Source of the DNA: Pseudarthrobacter sp.
GTDB lineage: Bacteria > Actinomycetota > Actinomycetes > Actinomycetales > Micrococcaceae
NCBI GenBank assembly: GCA_013362385.1
Contig: JABFWC010000487.1
Coordinates: 1-6,828, forward strand
Reading direction: 5' to 3'
Length of the DNA stretch: 6,828 bases
Shown: positions 1 through 6,504 of the stretch, piece after piece
Numbering within the stretch: position 1 is the first letter of the stretch
Layout: each line of letters starts with the position of its first letter
Program-made: the position numbers and the translations under genes
Notes under the pieces: model-generated
What the model was told of the DNA's origin: nothing
Database searches by the model: none
The model's input: the letters and a program-made list of their open reading frames with translations, nothing else

Positions 1-150
1 CCCAAGACCCTGAAGGTCACCGCCACCGCAGAGGACGGCTCCTCGAAGACGTTCGATGCCGTCCTGCGCATCGACACCCCGGGCGAGGCGGACTACTACC
101 GCAACGGCGGCATCCTGCAGTACGTGCTGCGGCAGATCTCCGCGAACTAG
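1..150 (+). CDS. acnA: Aconitate hydratase, C-terminal end (partial)
   Basis: These are the last 49 codons and the TAG stop of a gene that begins upstream of the window. The peptide contains [20 protein letters not shown] followed by ILQYVLRQI, which matches the conserved C-terminus of AcnA/IRP1-type aconitases (E. coli AcnA ends in a similar RIDT..E..YY.N.GIL.YV.R pattern). The enzyme isomerises citrate to isocitrate in the TCA cycle, in the cytoplasm, using a [4Fe-4S] cluster. The cluster cysteines and the rest of the active site lie outside the window, so integrity cannot be judged. A strong terminator hairpin follows 30 bases after the stop, so this gene probably ends its own transcript. 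Confidence 0.9.
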   Translation, partial: PKTLKVTATAEDGSSKTFDAVLRIDTPGEADYYRNGGILQYVLRQISAN

Positions 151-180
151 CGGTAACTGCTGCGCAGGCAGCATCATCGA

Positions 181-222
181 CGAAGCCCCGGCCGGTCACC
201 GACCAGCCGGGGCTTCGGCTTT
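181..222 (+). terminator. Rho-independent-type terminator after acnA
   Basis: A perfect 12-bp stem is formed by CGAAGCCCCGGC (181-192) and GCCGGGGCTTCG (206-217). It continues inward, after a C/A mismatch, with GGTC (194-197) pairing GACC (201-204) around an ACC loop. The tail is short, with only TTT at 220-222, as is common in high-GC actinobacteria. It separates acnA from dxs. The stem is nearly symmetric, but no gene on the minus strand uses it here. Confidence 0.85.
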
Positions 223-230
223 GCACCCGG

Positions 231-251
231 GCCTCGCCGCCAAGGCGAGGC
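231..251. repeat. Perfect 8-bp inverted repeat upstream of dxs
   Basis: GCCTCGCC (231-238) and GGCGAGGC (244-251) form an 8-bp stem with a five-base GCCAA loop. It lies 13 bases after the acnA terminator stem and just before an AT-richer patch that may be the dxs -10 box. It could be a second terminator hairpin without a T tail, or an operator overlapping the -35 region. The sequence alone does not decide. Confidence 0.5.
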
Positions 252-253
252 GT

Positions 254-259
254 TAGAGT
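254..259 (+). promoter_or_regulatory. Possible -10 box of dxs
   Basis: TAGAGT lies in GTTAGAGTTAAAC, the only AT-richer patch between the acnA terminator and dxs. It fits the TAnnnT pattern of actinobacterial housekeeping -10 boxes and would place the transcript start near 265, about 28 bases before the start codon. No good -35 box is seen at 17-18 bases: the site would be about GCCTCG, inside the inverted repeat. Weak call based on position and composition. Confidence 0.35.
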
Positions 260-293
260 TAAACGGCACGTCTACCACCCGAAGGAGGGGTCG

Positions 294-2267
294 TTGGGAA
301 TCTTGGACACCATCCGGAATCCGCAGGACCTGAACGAGTTGACCGAGGAACAGCTGGAACAGCTGGCTTCGGAGATCAGGGACTTCCTGATCACGAACGT
401 CTCCCAGACGGGCGGCCACCTCGGACCCAACCTCGGCGTCGTGGAATTGACGCTGGCCGTGCACCGCATCTTCGAATCCCCCCGTGACAGCATCGTCTTC
501 GACACGGGCCACCAGTCCTACGTCCACAAGCTGCTGACCGGTCGCCAGGACTTCAGCACCCTCCGCCAGGAAGGCGGCCTCTCCGGGTACCCGTCACGCG
601 CCGAATCCGAGCACGACGTCGTGGAAAGCTCGCACGCCTCCTCCTCGCTGTCCTGGGCGGACGGCATCTCCCGCGCCCGCCAACTCACCGGTGACAGCGA
701 CCGGCACGTCGTCGCCATCGTGGGTGACGGTGCGCTCACCGGCGGCATGGCCTGGGAGGCCATCAACAACATCGCCGCTGACAAGAAGCGCCGGGTGGTC
801 ATCGTCGTCAACGACAACGGCCGCTCCTACGCCCCCACCGTGGGCGGCTTCGCCGACTACCTCGCCTCGCTGCGCCCCACCATCGACTCCTTCCGGGCTG
901 CGCCTGCCTATGAGGGCGCCCTGGACTGGTGGAAGAAGAAGCTGCAGAACGGCGGCCCGGCAGGCCAGTTCACCTACAAGAGCCTGCACGCCATGAAGAA
1001 GGGCATCAAGGACTGGTGGGCGCCGCAGGGCATGTTCGAAGACCTCGGCATGAAGTACATCGGGCCGGTGGACGGACACAACCTCCAGGCAATGGAGAAC
1101 GCCCTGTCCACGGCCAGGAACTACGGCGGCCCCGTCATCGTCCACGCCATGACCGAAAAGGGACACGGCTACGCGCCCGCCCGCGCCCATGAAGCTGACC
1201 AGTTCCACGCCGTCGGCATCATCGACCCCGAAACCGGCGAGCCAACGGGTTCGGCCGGCGCACAGTCCTGGACCTCGGTGTTCGCAGACGAAATCGCCGC
1301 CATCTCCGACGAACGCGACGACGTCGTCGGCATCACCGGCGCGATGCTCATCCCCGTGGGGCTGCACAAATTCGCGGCCCGGCACCCGGAGCGCGTCATC
1401 GACGTCGGCATCGCCGAGCAGCACGCCCTCACGGCCGCCGCGGGCATGGCGTTCGGGGGCCTGCACCCGGTCGTGGCCGTGTACGCCACCTTCCTCAACC
1501 GTGCCTTCGACCAGCTGCTCATGGACGTCGCCCTCCACAAGGCCGGGGTCACGATCGTCCTTGACCGCGCCGGCGTCACCGGCCCCGACGGCGCCAGCCA
1601 CCACGGCATGTGGGACATGGCCATGGTCCAAATCGTCCCCGGACTGCACCTTGCCGCGCCCCGCGACGCCACCCGGCTGCGCGAGGAACTCCGCGAAGCC
1701 CTTGCGATCAGCGACGCCCCCACAGTGGTCCGCTTCTCCAAGGGATCGGTCGGCCCCGAGGTGGAGGCACTGGAACGGCTCAGCGACGGCGTGGACATCC
1801 TCGCCCGCCGGCCGTCCGGCTCCACGGAGAACGACGTCCTGATCGTCACCGTCGGCGCGATGTCCGAGCTCGCACTGGACGTCTCCAACAGGCTCGGCGC
1901 GCAGGGCATCAGCACCACCGTGGTGGACCCGCGCTGGGTGCTGCCGGTCCGCCGCTCCATCATCGCGCTGGCCTCGCACCACCGCCTGGTGGTCTGCATC
2001 GAAGACGGTGTCCGCGCGGGCGGAGTAGGCTCCCGGATCCGCCAGGAAATGCGGGCCGCCGGCGTCGACACGGCGCTGAACGAGGTGGGCCTGCCGGTCG
2101 AGTTCCTTGACCACGGCACCCGCGGCCAGGTCCTGGAGCGGGTGGGACTCACCGCCCAGCAGATCACGCACGACATCGTCGCGCAGGTTTTGGGCACCAA
2201 GGTTCCGTTTGCGCGCCCCCTTCCGGGGCAGCAGCATCCCACGACCGGCAGCCTCCCGATCCTGTGA
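294..2267 (+). CDS. dxs: 1-deoxy-D-xylulose-5-phosphate synthase (TTG start)
   Basis: DXS condenses pyruvate and glyceraldehyde 3-phosphate to DXP using thiamine diphosphate (TPP). This is the entry step of the MEP isoprenoid pathway, and DXP also feeds thiamine and pyridoxal synthesis. At 657 residues it is close to the family length (about 620-640), with an extra Pro/Gly-rich tail after about residue 635. Visible signatures are [10 protein letters not shown] (39-48) with the conserved His42, [13 protein letters not shown] (72-84), the TPP/Mg site GDGALTGG (144-151) paired with N173-D174-N175, the catalytic-Glu motif [10 protein letters not shown] (371-380; Glu375), and [10 protein letters not shown] (432-441). 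The C-terminal transketolase domain contains [12 protein letters not shown]. The TTG start is supported by AAGGAGG (282-288), 5 bases upstream, and no alternative start is better placed. The stop overlaps the next gene by four bases, making dxs the head of an apparent five-gene operon. Confidence 0.96.
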   Translation: MGILDTIRNPQDLNELTEEQLEQLASEIRDFLITNVSQTGGHLGPNLGVVELTLAVHRIFESPRDSIVFDTGHQSYVHKLLTGRQDFSTLRQEGGLSGYPSRAESEHDVVESSHASSSLSWADGISRARQLTGDSDRHVVAIVGDGALTGGMAWEAINNIAADKKRRVVIVVNDNGRSYAPTVGGFADYLASLRPTIDSFRAAPAYEGALDWWKKKLQNGGPAGQFTYKSLHAMKKGIKDWWAPQGMFEDLGMKYIGPVDGHNLQAMENALSTARNYGGPVIVHAMTEKGHGYAPARAHEADQFHAVGIIDPETGEPTGSAGAQSWTSVFADEIAAISDERDDVVGITGAMLIPVGLHKFAARHPERVIDVGIAEQHALTAAAGMAFGGLHPVVAVYATFLNRAFDQLLMDVALHKAGVTIVLDRAGVTGPDGASHHGMWDMAMVQIVPGLHLAAPRDATRLREELREALAISDAPTVVRFSKGSVGPEVEALERLSDGVDILARRPSGSTENDVLIVTVGAMSELALDVSNRLGAQGISTTVVDPRWVLPVRRSIIALASHHRLVVCIEDGVRAGGVGSRIRQEMRAAGVDTALNEVGLPVEFLDHGTRGQVLERVGLTAQQITHDIVAQVLGTKVPFARPLPGQQHPTTGSLPIL

Positions 2268-2881
2268 GGGAAGAGGATGCGCTGAAGTACCCGGCCGCCG
2301 TGGGGGAGTCGGGGCCGGTCCTGCACACCACCACCACCCGCATCCCTAACGGGCTCAAGCAGGGCCAGCTGGTAGTTTCCCGCAACCGGAAATGGAACGG
2401 GAAGGCACACTGGGTGGTGCCGGGGCGCTACCTGGGCGAAGACCGGCACGGCTGGTGGATCTTCCAGGGCACCAACGAATTCTGCTCCCGCCCCGGTGCG
2501 GCGTTCTACACCCGCTCCGATGCGGTGCTGCTGGTCCCGCGCCACGGTGACTGGGTGGCCACGTTCTATGACTCGGCCCACCCGAACGGCGTCAGGGTCT
2601 ATGTGGACCTGGCGGTCGGGCATGAATGGACGGACATCCGGCCCGCCGTCACCGAGTTCCACGTGATCGACATGGACCTCGATGTCATCCGCACCGAGCA
2701 GCGCGGGGTGTTCATCGACGACCAGGACGAATTCGCGGACCACAGCGTCGCCATGAACTACCCGCAGCAGCTGATCGAAGACATCCAGGCGGCCGCGGAC
2801 GAGCTGTACCACGCCGTCAAGGCCCGGCAGGCGCCCTTCGACGGCTCCGACATTGAATGGTTTGCAAAAGGACGCACATGA
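2264..2881 (+). CDS. DUF402 protein, FomD/Ntdp-like putative nucleotide phosphohydrolase
   Basis: This 205-residue cytoplasmic protein has the DUF402 fold signature: RVYVDL (111-116), then the acidic strand [11 protein letters not shown] (132-142), then [12 protein letters not shown] (149-160), followed by a C-terminal helix [16 protein letters not shown] (166-181). The Asp/Glu residues of these motifs (D115, D136, D138, D140, D152, D153, D155, E156) are the likely metal ligands. Characterised family members include Streptomyces FomD, which hydrolyses a cytidylyl phosphonate, and Staphylococcus Ntdp, a nucleoside tri-/diphosphatase. The substrate here is unknown. The GTG start overlaps the dxs stop (GTGA), so translation is probably coupled; there is no clear ribosome binding site for it. 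A purine-rich GAAGAGGA (2270-2277) lies just inside, so a slightly later non-ATG start cannot be excluded. The two Trp-rich stretches ([14 protein letters not shown] 43-56, HGWWIF 62-67) suggest a beta-barrel N-terminal half. Confidence 0.82.
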   Translation: MREEDALKYPAAVGESGPVLHTTTTRIPNGLKQGQLVVSRNRKWNGKAHWVVPGRYLGEDRHGWWIFQGTNEFCSRPGAAFYTRSDAVLLVPRHGDWVATFYDSAHPNGVRVYVDLAVGHEWTDIRPAVTEFHVIDMDLDVIRTEQRGVFIDDQDEFADHSVAMNYPQQLIEDIQAAADELYHAVKARQAPFDGSDIEWFAKGRT

Positions 2882-3438
2882 GCGGAATTGTCAGGGTTTA
2901 CAAGCGCGACGACGAAGGGACCCTCCACTTCCGGGAAGCCTGGTTCGACGAGGACTACTCGCAGTTCGTGATGAACTTCGGCGTCGTAGGGCACCAGAGC
3001 AAGACCGAGGAGACCGACGTCACCGATGCCTCCGCGGCCGACGGGCTGCTGGACGCCTTCGCGGCGCAGTGCGCGGAGGACGGATACGCCGAGCTCCCCG
3101 CGGAACAGCAGTCCTGGGTGGTGGCCCAGTTCGCCCTCAAGACCAGGGAGGGCACCGAACGTGACCGCTTCCTGCAGAAGAAGGCCATGGACGCCCTCAT
3201 CAGCCACCTGGCCTGGCGCGGGCTGGGAACGGTGGAGCGCTCGGAATTCAGCGACTTCAAGCTCAACATCTACTGCCTCTGCCCGGACGTGAACAAAGCG
3301 GTCAACGCCATCAAGGTCTGCATCCGCGGCGAGGACCTGGACTTCACCAAGCTCAGCATCGGCGCCGCACCGCACGGCGAACCGGAGCACTTCAAACTCA
3401 AGCATTCCGCCAAGCCCGCCAGCAGCTTCAGCCTTTAG
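2878..3438 (+). CDS. Conserved-looking protein of unknown function, possible WGR-like N-terminus
   Basis: I do not recognise this 186-residue protein by name. The ATG at 2878 is chosen because AAAGGA (2867-2872) sits 5 bases upstream and the ATGA overlaps the stop of the DUF402 gene; an in-frame ATG at 2857 has no such support. It has no signal peptide or membrane segment, so it is cytoplasmic. Residues 1-47 read as alternating strands, with HFREAWFDED then FVMNFGVVGHQSKTEE (30-45). The pattern aromatic-x-G-x-VG-x-x-(G)Q resembles the WGR domain of PARP and MolR-type proteins, but the Trp-Gly-Arg itself is replaced by Phe-Gly-Val. Residues 48-115 are mainly helical and charged. Residues 120-175 look like a small alpha/beta domain with two cysteines in IYCLCPDVNKAV (131-142). 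Its position inside the dxs operon suggests a housekeeping role. Function is unassigned. Confidence 0.8.
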   Translation: MSGIVRVYKRDDEGTLHFREAWFDEDYSQFVMNFGVVGHQSKTEETDVTDASAADGLLDAFAAQCAEDGYAELPAEQQSWVVAQFALKTREGTERDRFLQKKAMDALISHLAWRGLGTVERSEFSDFKLNIYCLCPDVNKAVNAIKVCIRGEDLDFTKLSIGAAPHGEPEHFKLKHSAKPASSFSL

Positions 3439-3442
3439 GAGG
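3437..3442 (+). promoter_or_regulatory. Ribosome binding site of the aldo/keto reductase gene
   Basis: AGGAGG, a perfect Shine-Dalgarno core, lies 5 bases before the GTG at 3448. It overlaps the TAG stop of the upstream gene, which favours re-initiation by ribosomes that have just terminated. It fixes the GTG as the start. Confidence 0.85.
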
Positions 3443-3447
3443 CGTCC

Positions 3448-4425
3448 GTGACCAGTTACCGCCGTGTCGGAAAATCAGGCCTGAGCGTCTCCACCGTGGG
3501 CCTGGGCTGCAACAACCTCGGCCGCGCCAACACGGCGACCGAGTCGCAGGACGCCACCGACGCCGTCGTCCATGCAGCGCTGGACGCCGGCATCACCCTG
3601 TTCGACGTTGCCGATACCTACGGACGCGAACCCGGGCTCAGCGAGACCATGCTCGGCAAGGCGCTCGGGAACCGCCGCGCCGGCGTCGTCGTCGCCACCA
3701 AGTTCGGCATGGACATGAAGGGCGCCAACGGGCCCGACTTCGGAGCCCGCGGCTCCCGCCGCTACATCATCTCGGCCGTCGAGGCGTCGCTGCGGCGCCT
3801 CGACACGGACTGGATCGACCTTTACCAATTCCACACTCCGGATCCGCTGACCCCCATCGACGAGACGCTCGCGGCGCTGGACACCCTGGTCCGCAGCGGC
3901 AAGGTGCGCTACATCGGACACTCGAACCGGGCCGGCTGGCAGATCGCGCAGGCGGAATACGTGGCCCGGGAACTGGGCACCGCCCGCTTCATCTCCACCC
4001 AGAACCACTACAACCTCCTGGACCGGCGGGCCGAGCAGGAAGTGACACCCGCCGCCGAGGAATTCGGGCTCGGCGTCCTGCCGTACTTCCCGCTGGCCAA
4101 CGGGCTGCTGACCGGCAAGTACTCGCCGGGGCACGCGCCCGCAGGTTCCCGGCTGAGCCACACCCGCACCAACATGGTGGACGACGCCGACTGGGAACAG
4201 CTGGGCAGGTTCAGTGCATTCGCCAAGGAACGCGGCCTCACCGAGATCGAGGTCGCCTTTTCCTGGCTTGCCGCTCAGCCCTCGGTGGCCAGTGTCATCG
4301 CCGGGGCCACCAGGCCGGAGCAGGTGCGGCAGAATGCCGCCGCCGCGGACTGGATTCCGACGCCGGAAGACCTTGCCGCCCTCGACGACATCTTCCCCGC
4401 CGTACCCAAGGTCGCACTCTTCTAG
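3448..4425 (+). CDS. Aldo/keto reductase
   Basis: This is a 325-residue (alpha/beta)8-barrel NADPH-dependent oxidoreductase of the aldo/keto reductase superfamily, full length for the Tas/YghZ-like branch. The N-terminus YRRVGKSGLSVSTVGLGC (4-21) is typical. The catalytic tetrad is visible: Asp53 and Tyr58 in FDVADTYG (52-59), Lys85 in VVATKFG (81-87), and His129 in IDLYQFHTPDPL (123-134). The cofactor region includes GKVRYIGHSN (151-160), STQNHYNLLDRR (183-194) and, near the C-terminus, VIAGATRPEQVRQN (283-296), the usual NADPH-binding stretch. The physiological substrate (aldehyde, ketone or sugar) cannot be read from sequence. It starts 9 bases after the upstream stop and ends 6 bases before the nucleoside hydrolase, so it is an internal operon gene. 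Nothing appears truncated. Confidence 0.94.
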   Translation: MTSYRRVGKSGLSVSTVGLGCNNLGRANTATESQDATDAVVHAALDAGITLFDVADTYGREPGLSETMLGKALGNRRAGVVVATKFGMDMKGANGPDFGARGSRRYIISAVEASLRRLDTDWIDLYQFHTPDPLTPIDETLAALDTLVRSGKVRYIGHSNRAGWQIAQAEYVARELGTARFISTQNHYNLLDRRAEQEVTPAAEEFGLGVLPYFPLANGLLTGKYSPGHAPAGSRLSHTRTNMVDDADWEQLGRFSAFAKERGLTEIEVAFSWLAAQPSVASVIAGATRPEQVRQNAAAADWIPTPEDLAALDDIFPAVPKVALF

Positions 4426-4431
4426 GCAGCC

Positions 4432-5457
4432 GTGCCCGCATACCTGCTGGATGTCGATACCGGCATCGACGACGCCCTTGCGCTTGCCTACCTGGCGGCG
4501 CTCCCGGACACGGAGTTCGTGGCCGTCACCGCCTCTCCCGGCAACGTGGACGCCGACCAGGTGGCCCGCAATACCCTCGCCCTCCTGGAACTGTGCGGCC
4601 GGCCCGGGGTTGAAGTGGCGGTCGGCGCCCGGGCACCCCTGTCCATCCCCCTGCTCACCACCCCGGAAACCCACGGCCCGCAGGGGATCGGCTACGCCGT
4701 CCTGCCCGAACCGAAAGGACGGCTCTCGCCGCGGGACGCCGTCGACCTCTGGATTGAACACGCCCGCGCCAGGCCCGGGGAACTGACCGCGCTCATCACG
4801 GCACCCCTGACAAACTTCGCGCTGGCGCTGCGGAAGGCCCCGGACCTGCCGGACCTGCTGGCCAAAGTGGTCATCATGGGCGGGGCCTTCTACCACCAGG
4901 GCAACACCACACCCACCGCCGAATGGAACACGCACGTCGATCCGCACGCGGCCAAGGAGGTCTACGCTGCCTATCGTGGCTGGCCGCTGGAGAAACTGCC
5001 CATCGTCTGTTCGCTGGACACCACCGAGCGGATGGAGCTGCGCCCCGCCCACGTCGCGGCCCTGGCAGAGGCCGCCGGCGCGCAGGTCCCCGAACTCGTG
5101 CTGCCGGACCAGCCCGCAGGCCAGCGCAGCACCTCGGACAACACTCTGGTCCGGCACCTGTCCGACGCCCTGCGTTTCTATTTCGAGTTCCACCGGCTCT
5201 ACGACCAGGGATACCTCGCCCACGTCCACGACTTCTTCGCGGCCGGGGTCGCCGCCGGCACGCTTGAGTACAGCGCCCGGCCCGCCTCCGCCGACGTCGA
5301 AACCGAGTCTCCGCTGCTGATCGGGACAACGGTCGCCGACTTCCGGGGGCTCTGGGGTGCGCCGCCCAACGCCCGGATCGTCTCCGGCAACAACCCGGAG
5401 CAGGCATTCCACGAACTCGTGTCCGCCGTCGGGCGCATGGCCCGGCGGCTCGGCTGA
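4432..5457 (+). CDS. Nucleoside hydrolase (IunH/RihA family)
   Basis: A 341-residue nucleoside hydrolase that cleaves the N-glycosidic bond of ribonucleosides or a related ribosylated compound to release base and ribose. The Ca-binding signature DVDTGIDDALA (7-17; Asp7, Asp9, Asp13, Asp14) starts almost at the N-terminus, supporting the GTG start. Further family motifs are PGNVDADQVARNT (36-48; Asn38), TAPLTNFALAL (123-133; Thr127), VIMGGAF (147-153), then GN (157-158) and AEWN (163-166), with Glu164 and Asn166 as ribose ligands, and VHDFFAAGVA (265-274; His266, Asp267), the fourth metal-binding Asp. In most relatives the last motif reads HDPLAVA, so Pro-Leu has become Phe-Phe here. It is slightly longer than typical (about 310-320). 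The ribosome binding site is weak (AGG at 4424-4426), consistent with coupling to the upstream gene. Base preference cannot be told. It precedes an ECF importer, see findings. Confidence 0.93.
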   Translation: MPAYLLDVDTGIDDALALAYLAALPDTEFVAVTASPGNVDADQVARNTLALLELCGRPGVEVAVGARAPLSIPLLTTPETHGPQGIGYAVLPEPKGRLSPRDAVDLWIEHARARPGELTALITAPLTNFALALRKAPDLPDLLAKVVIMGGAFYHQGNTTPTAEWNTHVDPHAAKEVYAAYRGWPLEKLPIVCSLDTTERMELRPAHVAALAEAAGAQVPELVLPDQPAGQRSTSDNTLVRHLSDALRFYFEFHRLYDQGYLAHVHDFFAAGVAAGTLEYSARPASADVETESPLLIGTTVADFRGLWGAPPNARIVSGNNPEQAFHELVSAVGRMARRLG

Positions 5458-5508
5458 AGGGCCCCGCCCAGGGTGGTGCAGCCCCGCGCGTTTGCAGTGG
5501 CGGGACAG

Positions 5509-5514
5509 TAGAAT
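5509..5514 (+). promoter_or_regulatory. Probable -10 box of the ECF transporter genes
   Basis: TAGAAT, one mismatch from TATAAT, occurs in ACAGTAGAATAGG, the only such box in the 168-base gap after the nucleoside hydrolase. A start near 5521 would give a leader of about 105 bases. No good -35 box lies 16-18 bases upstream; TTGCAG at 5492-5497 is only 11 bases away, too close for a normal spacer. The box suggests that the ECF genes have their own transcript in addition to any read-through. Confidence 0.5.
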
Positions 5515-5526
5515 AGGCCACGGACC

Positions 5527-5599
5527 GGCCCGGCGCAGTTGCCGCCGGCTGCTGCCGAGGTGACATAGGCGGCGACACCCAGCCCGGACCAACCGGGCC
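5527..5599 (+). promoter_or_regulatory. Structured 5' leader of the ECF S-component gene
   Basis: The leader can form a long-range helix GGCCCGG (5527-5533) with CCGGGCC (5593-5599), enclosing an inner 6-bp helix GCCGCC (5541-5546) with GGCGGC (5568-5573). Alternatively, the 3' strand forms a local hairpin GCCCGG (5582-5587), ACCAA loop, CCGGGC (5593-5598). The two forms cannot coexist, and the Shine-Dalgarno AAAGGAA (5613-5619) follows 13 bases later. I do not recognise a known riboswitch consensus. In GC-rich DNA such pairings arise easily by chance, so this is a candidate only. The rest of the gap (5458-5508) holds only short GC-rich pairings and no convincing terminator. Confidence 0.35.
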
Positions 5600-5625
5600 C
5601 CTGCCCGCACCCAAAGGAACATCCC

Positions 5626-6495
5626 ATGTCATCGCCCTCCCTGACGCTTCCGAGCCAGGAACGCCCCGCGCGCCGCCGGCTGCTGGAAATCCTCGGCGCC
5701 CTGGCCATTGCCGCCACGTACGTCTACCTGGTCCTCAACCAGCCCGCGGACATCACCGGCGGCCCGGGCAGCGCCTCGGCACTGATCGCGCTCTCCGGGT
5801 TCCTCGCCGGGGCGGTCCTGCTGATCGTCGCCGTCCTTCCCGCCCTGCCCGCCTCCACCCTGGTGCTGATCCCGGTGGCGTTGGTCCTGAACATCGTGCT
5901 GGGCCAGTTCGTGGGCAGCACCCTGGTTCCCTTCTACCTGGACGCGATCGGCACCGTCCTGATCGCCGTCCTGGCCGGCCCGGCCGCCGGGGCGGCAACC
6001 GGTGCGCTCAGCAGCATCGTCTGGTCCTTCTTCAACCCGACAGTGCTGCCGTTCGCCGCAGGAGCCGCGCTGATCGGGTGCCTGGCCGGGCTCGCCGCCC
6101 GCTACGGACTCTTCCGGCGCTTTTACCTCGCCCCGGTGGCCGGGTTCGTCACGGGTATCATCGCGGGCGTGGTCTCGGCACCGGTGGCCGCCTTCGTCTT
6201 CGGCGGAACGTCCGGCGTGGCCACCGGCGCCATCGTCAGCGCCTTCCGAGCCATGGGTGACACGCTCCTCGCGGCCATCACCAAGCAGGCACTGATCTCC
6301 GACCCTATGGACAAGGCCATAGCCTTCACCTTCGTGGCCCTGCTGGTGTACGCCCTGCCCCGGCGGACCCGCCAGCAGTTCCCCTTCATCCGCCGCCACC
6401 GCGTGCTGGCCGGCAAGGACCAGGCTGTACCCGGCACCAGCCATGCTGAAACCCCGGCGCAGGGCACCGCGCCCGGCACCGGACGGAACGGCTGA
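5626..6495 (+). CDS. ECF transporter substrate-specific (S) component, substrate unknown
   Basis: A 289-residue integral membrane protein that would bind a micronutrient outside the cell and deliver it through the EcfT/EcfA module. Hydrophobic segments are seen at about 20-38, 50-71, 77-95, 105-126, 139-158, 168-192 and 231-245. The region LNIVLGQFVGSTLVPFYLDA (88-107), followed by IGTVLIAVLAGPAAGAATG (108-126), is typical of S components (a Leu-Asp-x-x-Gly-Thr turn, then a small-residue-rich Gly-Pro-x-x-Gly helix). So is the later pattern SAPVAAFVFGG (184-194) and SDPMDKAIAF (225-234). It is longer than the classical six-helix S proteins (about 180-200 residues), with an extra N-terminal segment and a hydrophilic tail from about 255 rich in Pro, Gly, Thr and Ala. 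The ATG is supported by AAAGGAA 6 bases upstream. I cannot match it to thiamine, biotin, riboflavin, folate or cobalamin subfamilies. The next gene encodes EcfT. Confidence 0.85.
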   Translation: MSSPSLTLPSQERPARRRLLEILGALAIAATYVYLVLNQPADITGGPGSASALIALSGFLAGAVLLIVAVLPALPASTLVLIPVALVLNIVLGQFVGSTLVPFYLDAIGTVLIAVLAGPAAGAATGALSSIVWSFFNPTVLPFAAGAALIGCLAGLAARYGLFRRFYLAPVAGFVTGIIAGVVSAPVAAFVFGGTSGVATGAIVSAFRAMGDTLLAAITKQALISDPMDKAIAFTFVALLVYALPRRTRQQFPFIRRHRVLAGKDQAVPGTSHAETPAQGTAPGTGRNG

Positions 6496-6504
6496 CCGGG
6501 CCCT

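Noticed and set aside
594..2237. Long open frame of 547 codons on the minus strand opposite dxs
   Set aside because: It mirrors the strong G/C third-position bias of dxs, has no recognisable domain and is low-complexity in composition (Gly/Asp/Val-rich). dxs motifs are unambiguous on the + strand.
1169..2812. Long minus-strand open frame across the end of dxs and the DUF402 gene
   Set aside because: It spans two real genes on the other strand, and its Ser/Arg/Thr/Pro-rich product has no family motif. It is a shadow of high-GC coding.
2857..2877. Earlier in-frame ATG for the unknown protein
   Set aside because: It lies deep inside the DUF402 gene without a ribosome binding site. The ATG at 2878 has AAAGGA at ideal distance.
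5458..5490. Terminator after the nucleoside hydrolase gene
   Set aside because: Only 4-bp pairings such as GGGC/GCCC are available and there is no T run, so there is no basis to call one.
5492..5514. TTGCAG and TAGAAT as a complete promoter
   Set aside because: The spacer is only 11 bases, too short for a sigma-70-type promoter. Only the -10-like box is kept, at moderate confidence.
5560..5568. Tiny leader ORF GTG-ACA-TAG before the ECF S gene
   Set aside because: Two codons with no convincing ribosome binding site; expected by chance.
3475..5622. 715-codon minus-strand open frame opposite the aldo/keto reductase and nucleoside hydrolase
   Set aside because: Both + strand genes have complete catalytic motifs. 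The antisense product is Gly/Arg/Val-rich without domains, and it also runs through the intergenic leader.
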